From contig DCJK01000028.1 of assembly GCA_002320005.1 (NCBI GenBank), positions 1 to 14,103 of the forward strand: a stretch of DNA of 14,103 nt, given 5' to 3'. The notes under the pieces were generated by a model. The model had not been told where the DNA came from and did no database searches. It was given only the letters and a program-made list of their open reading frames with translations. Shown here piece after piece: positions 6,659-12,647 of the stretch (the first letter of the stretch is position 1; every line of letters begins with the position of its first letter). A program made the position numbers and the translations under genes. The stretch comes from Firmicutes bacterium UBA1702 (GTDB taxonomy: Bacteria; Bacillota; Clostridia; Peptostreptococcales; Anaerovoracaceae).

Positions 6659-7939
6659 TTAGATGAATTTATCCAGTTCTTTATCCACTTCGGCCATTCT
6701 CTTGACCTTAGGGTTGTTTATGATCTTTCCGCGGGCAACTACCATATCGACATTGCGAAGAACAGTCAGATCCTCCAGCGGATTCTTGGTTGTAACTATA
6801 AAGTCTGCACATTTACCTTCTTCGATACTTCCTGTTATATCTCCCACTCCGGCCAGCTGTGCATTGAGTTTGGTTGCCGTATATAATGCAAACGCATTGC
6901 TTACACCGCAGAACTTGTGGAAATAGTTAAGCTCTCTCCACATGTCGTACTGCGTTATATATGGACATCCCGTATCTGTACCGAGACCTACCGGCACACC
7001 TTCTTCAAGACATCTTTTGGCACATTCTATAATGCCTTCAAATACCACTTGGCCGTTGTACTGTTCCATCTCGCTCATATGAGTCACTTCTCTGTCAAAT
7101 TTTGCGAAAGGCAGAGCCGGTGAGAAAGTTGCTATGTGGCATGCTCCTCTTTCTTTAAAGAGTCTCATTATCTCGTCATCAGGTTTTGCACCATGTTCTA
7201 TGGTATCAACACCGTTTTCCAAAGCCACTCTTACTCCTTCCGGACTTTCTACATGGGCAGCTACTTTCATTCCCATATCATGAGCCTTGTCGCAAGCTGC
7301 CTTTACATATTCAGGCGGCATCTTCAGTTCACCCGGTTCGCCTTTTACTTTTGCATCGAGAACGCCTCCGGTAATCATGAGCTTGATAAGATCCGGATTG
7401 TCTTTTGCGATATTTTCCACAAGCTGTGCTGCTTCATCAGCACTGTGAGCGATACATGCCAGAGAACCGGCCATATGACCGCCTTCAACAGACACAGCCA
7501 TGTTGGCAGCAAGGATTCTCGGTCCTACAGCCTTGCCGGTATTGATTCTGTCTCTTACTGCACTGTCAACAGCCATGACTCCACCCATGGTTCTTAAAGT
7601 AGTAACTCCGCTCATGAGCTGGGTCTTTGCATAATTCTGGCACATAACCCTTACCAGATATCTAAACAAGACATTGCTGGTAAGTTTTTTAACTTTCGCT
7701 GAGTTGTCTTCCTGTTTATCTGTAGGCTTGCCGTTTCCGGGAAGATGAACGTGCATATTTACAAGACCGGGCATGATGTATCTGCCTTTCAGGTCTACCG
7801 TCTCATACCCTGCAGGAACGTCTTTCTGCGCTTCTATGGCTATTATTTTTTCTCCGTCTGTAAGTATCATTTTCCCTTCAACAGGTTCCATATCTTTTGA
7901 GCCGTCAAGAATCACTCCGTTAATGTACGCGTGTTTCAT
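6659..7939 (-). CDS. Metal-dependent amidohydrolase
   Basis: A cytoplasmic enzyme of 426 residues, full length for the amidohydrolase superfamily branch that holds imidazolonepropionase-like and Xaa-Pro dipeptidase-like proteins. An N-terminal beta-sandwich segment (1-55) is followed by the TIM-barrel metal site: M-H-V-H (His 63, His 65), L-I-K-L-M-I-T-G-G (Lys 186, position of the carboxylated bridging lysine), A-A-H-V-E-S (His 229), I-E-H-G-A (His 249) and G-T-D-T-G (Asp 322). All expected ligands are present, so it should be active as a binuclear or mononuclear metal hydrolase of C-N bonds in a cyclic amide or dipeptide. No signal peptide is seen. Start ATG with GGAGGT (7946-7951) upstream. 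It heads the operon with the transporter and hydrogenase. The substrate is not readable; this family is often misnamed imidazolonepropionase, and no hut genes are nearby. Confidence 0.92.
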   Translation of the reverse strand: MKHAYINGVILDGSKDMEPVEGKMILTDGEKIIAIEAQKDVPAGYETVDLKGRYIMPGLVNMHVHLPGNGKPTDKQEDNSAKVKKLTSNVLFRYLVRVMCQNYAKTQLMSGVTTLRTMGGVMAVDSAVRDRINTGKAVGPRILAANMAVSVEGGHMAGSLACIAHSADEAAQLVENIAKDNPDLIKLMITGGVLDAKVKGEPGELKMPPEYVKAACDKAHDMGMKVAAHVESPEGVRVALENGVDTIEHGAKPDDEIMRLFKERGACHIATFSPALPFAKFDREVTHMSEMEQYNGQVVFEGIIECAKRCLEEGVPVGLGTDTGCPYITQYDMWRELNYFHKFCGVSNAFALYTATKLNAQLAGVGDITGSIEEGKCADFIVTTKNPLEDLTVLRNVDMVVARGKIINNPKVKRMAEVDKELDKFI

Positions 7940-8047
7940 TTCTTTACCTCCGTTTATCTGTGTTTTTATATCTGCAACTAAAACACACCCGAGCCATATT
8001 GGATACGCGGATGTCTATTTCGGATATATTGTTTTAATACATTTTCC
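7940..8047 (-). promoter_or_regulatory. 5' leader of the amidohydrolase operon
   Basis: The predicted transcript has about 105 untranslated bases before the amidohydrolase ATG, ending in a strong GGAGGT site. I see short complementary pieces (CCGA and TCGG around an ATCCGCGTAT core) but no riboswitch class I recognise and no terminator hairpin. It may simply be an ordinary leader. Confidence 0.4.
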
Positions 8048-8053
8048 CAAGTT

Positions 8054-8082
8054 ATTATACCATTGACGACGTTTTTCTTCAA
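8054..8082 (-). promoter_or_regulatory. Strong sigma-A promoter of the amidohydrolase-transporter-hydrogenase operon
   Basis: On the minus strand TTGAAG (8082-8077) and a perfect TATAAT (8059-8054) are 17 bases apart, and TGG precedes the -10 box, giving an extended -10 element. It begins directly after the terminator of the upstream nucleotidase gene, so the operon is insulated. No operator-like inverted repeat overlaps it. Confidence 0.85.
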
Positions 8083-8085
8083 TAG

Positions 8086-8122
8086 AAAAAACCTGTGTAA
8101 CGCTTCAGCATTACACAGGTTT
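8086..8122 (-). terminator. Intrinsic terminator of the nucleotidase gene
   Basis: Reading the minus strand, AAACCTGTGTAA and TTACACAGGTTT form a perfect 12-base-pair stem (8111-8122 with 8089-8100) around the loop TGCTGAAGCG, where GC/GC can add two more pairs. A run of six T follows at once. It lies about 50 bases past the nucleotidase stop. Confidence 0.93.
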
Positions 8123-8171
8123 GTTTACGTTGATGCCTATTTGGATTTTATGGCAAATATGGAAGATTATA

Positions 8172-10160
8172 CTAATCTTCTTTTTTAACAGCAATGGATG
8201 CGCCGGCAGTGCAGGCAGCTGCTACCAGCATAAGAGCAAGCCACAGTCCCGTCTGGTTCTGATCTCCTGTTACAGGGCCTTCAGAATCCGCAGGAGCTTT
8301 TTCGCCGCATTCAAGGCATATTCCGTCTACAAAGGTGTGTCCGGTCGCAGGAATCACTTCACCTTTGATGGTTTCCTGACAGAGAGCACAGATCTTGTCT
8401 CCGGAATATCCTTCTTTTGTACATGTAGCTTCCACTGCATTGCCCACGTCTGTTGTTTCAACATCGTGGCTGCATTTTACAACTATTCTGCCTTCGCCTG
8501 TCACTTCGCCATAAGGTGAGTTCTCGGCAGTGATTGTAGGCAGTCCTGTTGCAGGGTCTACAGGGAATGACTTCACATAGTTTGCAAGAACCATGTAGTC
8601 CTCCATTACGTAGTCAATGATATTTACGGCACCTTTAAACATGGCATAGCCGTCTCCAAGGTCGCGGAGAGTGTAGTTGTAGCCAGCCAGGTTATAGGTT
8701 GCTTTCAGATCAAGAGGTTCATATTCGCCGGTTTCCTTATTGTAAACCTTGACATTACGCACACGATATTCGCCTGTAGGACCGCCTGTCCATACTTCCT
8801 TATCATCCATCTGAACTGTAGATGGAATATAAGGATTGATTTCGTATGTCATGCCGGATACCTGCAGGAATCCGCCGCTTTCTCCGTCATAACCTCTAGC
8901 TCCCCATTCCAGCGCATCCAGAAGCTGCTGACCGGTAACCTGCTGCAGACATGCAACGTTTCCGAAGGTGTGAATAGCCTTGCAGCTGAAGTATGTAATG
9001 TCGCCGGTGATGGCTTTGTTTCTTACTCCGCCGCCGTTCATTATGGCCACATCCACATCCAGATCCATGTTATCAAACAGATAGTACAGGGCATCTGCTG
9101 CAAAGTCACCTGTATTGGTTTCCTGTTTACGAACCAGTCTGTTTCCTTCTGCGTCATAGTTGTCAAATACCACGTCAGCGTGTCCTATTATTGCACCCAG
9201 TCTTTGGTTTATTTCTTCTATCCATGTGGCTTCGACAGCTTTAACGGCAATGACAGGAGTGATTTCCCCCTTGTTTTTTGCCGAAAGAAGTTTTGTAGCT
9301 ATAGTTCCGTCCGCCGCAATAGTCATCTTGCCCACGTTTTCAAGATATGAGCCTGTCTGAGTCAGAATAACAGTGTTTCCGTCTTTATCTTTAACGTCTT
9401 GGCTTTCTATGGCGGAATGTGAATGTCCGTCGATGAACGCATCCAGTCCGGCAGTATTTGCTATAACATCGGTTGATCTCCAAGGCGCCGAACTTTCGTC
9501 TATTCCCAGATGTCCCAGTCCGATAATGTAGTCGGCTCCTTCAGCCTTTGCGCTGTCAATAGCTTTCTGCACATCATCATACAGAGCTTTTCCGTCTCTT
9601 CCTCCGGAAATTCCGTAAATGTAATTTCCATCGGCATCCTGGAAGTATGCAGGTGTTGACTTGGTAAAGGACTCAGGGGTTGTAATTCCTATAAAAGCAA
9701 TCTTCTTTCCGTTCTTTTCAAAAATCTTATAGCTGTTCAGAACGTTAGCTCCTCTCACGCCGTCCTTCTCGTTGTAGAAGTTACATGAAACATAAGGAAC
9801 CGCTCCGTTCTGAGCAATGTCAAGGGCTCTGAACATGCCATAGTCGAACTCATGGTTTCCGAGAGTTGCCACATCGTAGCCAGCCTTCTCCATAAGTTCA
9901 ATTATTGTTTTACCTTCATCCATAGAACCGTAAGCTGTTCCCTGCACATGGTCGCCGCAGTCAACAAGCAATGCATTTTCGCCGGCATTGTTCTTCAGGG
10001 CGGCTATTTCGGAATAGCTCCATCCTTTTTCGATGTAGGTATGTGCGTCATTGGTGTAGAAAACCGTAATCTCTTCATCTGCAGGGGCTGCAAAAGCAAG
10101 AGCAGGAATCATGGCCACCACCATCAGTACGCACAAAAGCGTAACAAGTAATTTTTTCAT
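8172..10160 (-). CDS. Secreted 5'-nucleotidase-type metallophosphoesterase with cysteine-rich tail and sorting-like signal
   Basis: A 662-residue exported enzyme of the UshA/5'-nucleotidase family, expected to release phosphate from nucleotides outside the cell. Residues 1-25 are a signal peptide (M-K-K-L-L-V-T-L-L-C ... A-L-A-F-A-A). The metallophosphatase domain shows T-N-D-A-H (Asp 38, His 40), D-C-G-D-H (Asp 70), L-G-N-H-E-F-D-Y-G (Asn 102), G-L-G-H-L-G (His 217) and D-G-H-S-H (His 246/248). The nucleotidase C-terminal domain follows from about 320 with N-G-G-G-V-R (375-380) and the loop F-G-N-V-A (399-403). Residues 563-620 are a Cys-rich module with C-A-L-C, C-L-E-C and I-P-A-T-G-H-T. 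The end is P-V-T-G-D, a hydrophobic helix and K-K-E-D, like an LPXTG-type wall anchor but without the leading Leu. The start at 10160 has GGAGGG; an earlier TTG at 10193 does not. Confidence 0.93.
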   Translation of the reverse strand: MKKLLVTLLCVLMVVAMIPALAFAAPADEEITVFYTNDAHTYIEKGWSYSEIAALKNNAGENALLVDCGDHVQGTAYGSMDEGKTIIELMEKAGYDVATLGNHEFDYGMFRALDIAQNGAVPYVSCNFYNEKDGVRGANVLNSYKIFEKNGKKIAFIGITTPESFTKSTPAYFQDADGNYIYGISGGRDGKALYDDVQKAIDSAKAEGADYIIGLGHLGIDESSAPWRSTDVIANTAGLDAFIDGHSHSAIESQDVKDKDGNTVILTQTGSYLENVGKMTIAADGTIATKLLSAKNKGEITPVIAVKAVEATWIEEINQRLGAIIGHADVVFDNYDAEGNRLVRKQETNTGDFAADALYYLFDNMDLDVDVAIMNGGGVRNKAITGDITYFSCKAIHTFGNVACLQQVTGQQLLDALEWGARGYDGESGGFLQVSGMTYEINPYIPSTVQMDDKEVWTGGPTGEYRVRNVKVYNKETGEYEPLDLKATYNLAGYNYTLRDLGDGYAMFKGAVNIIDYVMEDYMVLANYVKSFPVDPATGLPTITAENSPYGEVTGEGRIVVKCSHDVETTDVGNAVEATCTKEGYSGDKICALCQETIKGEVIPATGHTFVDGICLECGEKAPADSEGPVTGDQNQTGLWLALMLVAAACTAGASIAVKKED

Positions 10161-10204
10161 TTTTAATTCCCTCCATTTTTTACATGGCACCAAATTACAG
10201 TTAG

Positions 10205-10236
10205 AGTATAACCTCCTCCTCCTATATTTCTGTCAA
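10205..10236 (-). promoter_or_regulatory. Promoter-like sequence of the nucleotidase gene with an AGG-repeat spacer
   Basis: On the minus strand a perfect TTGACA (10236-10231) is followed by TATACT (10210-10205) after 20 bases, three more than optimal. The spacer contains four tandem AGG units (GGAGGAGGAGG). Removal of one unit would give exactly 17 bases. An alternative -10 such as GTTATA would give 18 bases but is a poorer match. It starts only 15 bases after the YoaK stop, and no terminator separates them, so read-through is also possible. Confidence 0.55.
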
Positions 10237-10251
10237 CATTTTACTTTCTGA

Positions 10252-10980
10252 TCAGTGGCCTCTTGGGGTCTGCAAAATCTGATCATGTTCCTTTTTGCGA
10301 TCTGCATAAAGCAGGTTCGTAAACAGGATCATCAGAGGTATCAGTGTAGCCCATATAGCTTTCCCCATAAAAAACCTGCACAGCACCGTAGCTATGATTC
10401 CGCCCAGCACAAAAACGCCCAGCATTTTTATGTGTCCCTTCATCTTGTCTTCCTGCTCTTTGTCTCCTCCCTGGCGTATACTCTTGACAATGGCGATGCC
10501 TGTCTGCCTCAGATGATTGGTGCAGAAGGTCGTAGCCATGGGCACACCCTGAGCCTGGCGGAAGGTGTTATACTGCATCGAGCATATGAAATTGATAGTC
10601 ACCTGAGATATCTGATACGGTGCCTCTTCCGGCAGCAGTCCTAACATTATCACTGCCAGCATTTCTATAAGAATCAGCAACGTATCCCACCGCAGAATGC
10701 CGGTTCTTTTTACGGGTCTGGGGACGGCCTCAGATACGATGGCTCCCAGCAGGTAGGCGGACATGGGTATAACATAATATAAAGCTCCCCGCCAGTCCAT
10801 ATTTCCCAAAGCCATGGCAAAAAGCACGAAATTGGCAGTCTGTGCGTTGCAGAATACGCCTCCCCTTATGGAATATGTAAAGGCTCCGTAAAACCCTGCT
10901 ACTCCCATCAGAGTCAGGAAAACCCATTTTTTCTCGCATTCAAGGTAATATTCGTCTTCACGACACATTTCGCCGCTCAT
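10252..10980 (-). CDS. YoaK family (DUF1275) membrane protein
   Basis: An integral membrane protein of 242 residues with about six hydrophobic helices, the normal size of the DUF1275/YoaK family. Family landmarks are clear: G-V-F-C-N-A-Q-T-A-N-F-V-L-F-A (41-55, compare the usual V-F-x-x-x-x-T-G-N) and the second-half signature M-Q-Y-N-T-F-R-Q-A-Q-G-V-P-M-A-T-T (135-151). The biochemical role of the family is unknown; a transport function is often presumed. The start ATG follows GAAAGGAAAG at a loose spacing. The gene lies 45 bases after the aminotransferase stop and is probably its co-transcribed downstream partner. A Cys-Arg-Glu-Asp-rich N-terminus (first 18 residues) precedes the first helix. 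Confidence 0.88.
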   Translation of the reverse strand: MSGEMCREDEYYLECEKKWVFLTLMGVAGFYGAFTYSIRGGVFCNAQTANFVLFAMALGNMDWRGALYYVIPMSAYLLGAIVSEAVPRPVKRTGILRWDTLLILIEMLAVIMLGLLPEEAPYQISQVTINFICSMQYNTFRQAQGVPMATTFCTNHLRQTGIAIVKSIRQGGDKEQEDKMKGHIKMLGVFVLGGIIATVLCRFFMGKAIWATLIPLMILFTNLLYADRKKEHDQILQTPRGH

Positions 10981-11002
10981 ATGTTCAAGTCTTTCCTTTC
11001 TA

Positions 11003-11025
11003 TATATCGTGTTTATATCGTGTTT
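11003..11025. repeat. Two-copy 11-base tandem repeat between aminotransferase and YoaK genes
   Basis: TATATCGTGTT occurs twice directly adjoining (from 11003 and from 11014), followed by a shared T. It starts just past the aminotransferase stop codon on the minus strand and ends shortly before the YoaK ribosome binding site. A small local duplication is the simplest reading; no function is evident. Confidence 0.8.
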
Positions 11026-12216
11026 CTATACCATCTTCTGTGAAATTTCATGATCTATATCTTTGAGTATACACACAGCCTCTTCCAGAACCTGACGTGA
11101 CGCCGCATAAGACAGTCTTACAAAGCCCTCTCCGCATTGTCCGAAGACATCCCCGGGCATCATGGCAAGTCTGTATTGCTCCAGTGCATAATCGCAAAAC
11201 TCCTCGCTCTTCATTCCGGTTTTCTTTATGTTCATAAAAACATAGAATGCTCCCTGAGGCGCTATGCAGCTGAAATTTTCCATTTCGTTTATTTCTCCGA
11301 CAAGATAATCTCTGCGCTTCTTAAATTCAAGACGCATTTTTTCCGCAGACCCGTCATCCCCGTCAAGAGCCTCCGCTGCAGCATACTGAGCAAAAGAAGT
11401 CGCTCCCGCTGTCATATAAAAGGCCATCCTGTTAAGCGGGTCTATAAGCTCCGGCGGTGCTGCCATATATCCTATACGCCATCCGGTCATTGCCATACTT
11501 TTGGAAAGGCCGTTAAGAAGTATAGTTCTTTCTTTCATTCCCGGCAGGGAGGCAATGCTCACCACTTCATCTTTTTCGCCATAGGTAAGTCTTTCGTATA
11601 TTTCATCAGAAACCACCAGAAGATTTTTTTCACGAGCCAGTTCAGCAATGGCTTCAAGGCTTTCTCTTGTAAAAATGCTGCCGGTAGGGTTGCCCGGAGA
11701 AACGATAGCTATCATCTTTGTTTTATCTGTCACCAAGCTCCTCAGCTGATTCATGTCAGGCTGAAAGTCATTTTCCTCCAGCAGACTATAGGTCTTCACT
11801 GTGGCTCCGGCTATTCCCGGTATAGTGGTATAAGTCAGGTAGACGGGATCCTGAACCAGAACTTCATCACCGGGATTTAAAAATGACATGAAAGCTGCAA
11901 AGGTTCCCTGTTCAACTCCTGAAGTTACGGAAATTTCTTCCGGGCAATAGACAAGTCCGTTTTCCCGCTTCAGTTTGCGGCATATAGCTTCTCTAAGCTC
12001 AAGGGGACCGGTGCTGTCGGTATATTTTGTCAGACCGTCATCAAGAGCCTTTTTGCATGCCATGGTTATATATTCCGGTGTATCAAAGTCCGGTTCTCCC
12101 AGCGTCAGGGCTGTAACTTTCTCTCCTGCCGCCCTGAGTTCTTGGCATTTTCTGAGCATAACTCTGGTTCTTGACATGGGTATTCCTTTTAATCTGTCTG
12201 CCTGCTTGAATGTCAT
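11026..12216 (-). CDS. PLP-dependent class I/II aminotransferase
   Basis: A cytoplasmic fold-type I pyridoxal-phosphate enzyme of 396 residues, full length. Motifs: T-L-G-E-P-D-F-D-T-P (38-47), Y-T-D-S-T-G near the cofactor, S-P-G-N-P-T-G (173-179, Asn contacting PLP), S-D-E-I-Y-E (203-208, Asp and Tyr contacts), L-N-G-L-S-K-S-M-A-M-T-G-W-R-I-G-Y with the Schiff-base Lys 239, and F-V-R-L-S-Y near the C-terminus for the substrate carboxylate. It resembles the aspartate/aromatic aminotransferase (subgroup I-gamma) type; substrate specificity cannot be read. Start ATG with GGAGGG six bases upstream, 12 bases after the stop of the small ABM-type gene, so the two are almost certainly co-transcribed. 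The YoaK gene follows. Confidence 0.94.
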   Translation of the reverse strand: MTFKQADRLKGIPMSRTRVMLRKCQELRAAGEKVTALTLGEPDFDTPEYITMACKKALDDGLTKYTDSTGPLELREAICRKLKRENGLVYCPEEISVTSGVEQGTFAAFMSFLNPGDEVLVQDPVYLTYTTIPGIAGATVKTYSLLEENDFQPDMNQLRSLVTDKTKMIAIVSPGNPTGSIFTRESLEAIAELAREKNLLVVSDEIYERLTYGEKDEVVSIASLPGMKERTILLNGLSKSMAMTGWRIGYMAAPPELIDPLNRMAFYMTAGATSFAQYAAAEALDGDDGSAEKMRLEFKKRRDYLVGEINEMENFSCIAPQGAFYVFMNIKKTGMKSEEFCDYALEQYRLAMMPGDVFGQCGEGFVRLSYAASRQVLEEAVCILKDIDHEISQKMV

Positions 12217-12228
12217 GGTATCCCTCCG

Positions 12229-12507
12229 CTATTTTTCAAAGTCCGTCTGTGCTCTGTATTTATCTTTTATCTTTCCTATGGTACCAAAATGAGGCTGCGT
12301 CATGTGACATTTCTGGTCAGCCTCGCTTTCCCACTGTTCCCAGAGGAATATCTCTCTGTCCGAATCTGCAGGAAAGAAGTATTCATATCTCAGGCATCCT
12401 TTCTCAGCCAGAGTAATTTCTCCGATTCTTTCCGCCTTTATTTCTTCCATGAATCCGTCCCTGTCACGGGAGCTGTCAAAATAGTATCTTACAAAATAAT
12501 TCTGCAT
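12229..12507 (-). CDS. Small ABM-domain protein (putative quinol monooxygenase family)
   Basis: A 92-residue protein of the antibiotic biosynthesis monooxygenase (ABM) superfamily, small dimeric ferredoxin-fold proteins that include YgiN-type quinol monooxygenases. Visible family traits are an N-terminal strand (M-Q-N-Y-F-V-R-Y-Y-F), a central helix (R-D-G-F-M-E-E-I), the strand around G-C-L-R-Y-E-Y-F-F (usual form P-G-C-x-x-Y), and F-L-W-E-Q-W-E-S-E-A-D-Q-K-C-H-M-T-Q-P-H-F, matching the typical E-x-W-x-S-x-x-A-x-x-x-H-x-x-x-x-H-F. I start it at the ATG 12507, which has AGGAGG at a good distance; an earlier in-frame start at 12531 has none. First gene of the aminotransferase operon. The actual reaction is unknown, and many ABM proteins are not monooxygenases. 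Confidence 0.87.
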   Translation of the reverse strand: MQNYFVRYYFDSSRDRDGFMEEIKAERIGEITLAEKGCLRYEYFFPADSDREIFLWEQWESEADQKCHMTQPHFGTIGKIKDKYRAQTDFEK

Positions 12508-12529
12508 TTCTTTATCCTCCTGACGATAC

Positions 12530-12558
12530 ATTTTAACACAACTCCCGCAATTTTTCCA
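12530..12558 (-). promoter_or_regulatory. Possible promoter of the ABM-aminotransferase operon
   Basis: On the minus strand TGGAAA (12558-12553) and TAAAAT (12535-12530) are 17 bases apart, a moderate match to sigma-A boxes. It lies between the intron 3' end and the ABM start, with a very short leader before the AGGAGG site. The neighbouring intron insertion appears to mark a terminator of the preceding gene, so a promoter is expected here, but this assignment is tentative. Confidence 0.4.
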
Positions 12559-12580
12559 CCCCGCCGCTCCGATGAAAAAA

Positions 12581-12647
12581 ATCGAATAGGGGCTAACTAG
12601 TAGCCCCTTTCACACCACCGTACGTGCCGTTCGGCATACGGCGGTTC
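12581..12647 (-). ncRNA. Group II intron domains V and VI
   Basis: Domain V folds as ACCGCCGTA (12645-12637) with TACGGTGGT (12622-12614), with one G-T pair, an inner stem TGCC/GGCA around GAAC, and the two-base bulge CG (12624-12623). The catalytic triad just before CCGTATG reads CGC. Domain VI is a hairpin GGGGCTA/TAGCCCC (12607-12601 with 12595-12589) with loop CTAGT, followed by TATTCGAT to the 3' splice site. The branch-point adenosine was not assigned. The maturase stop codon lies directly at the start of domain V. Confidence 0.85.

Noticed and set aside
6659..7939. Naming the amidohydrolase imidazolonepropionase (hutI)
   Set aside because: The general fold matches, but no histidine-degradation genes are nearby and the residues seen define only the superfamily metal site.
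11137..11880. A 247-codon plus-strand frame opposite the aminotransferase
   Set aside because: The minus strand encodes all PLP-enzyme motifs. The antisense frame has no ribosome binding site and a His/Ser/Cys-rich composition typical of antisense frames.
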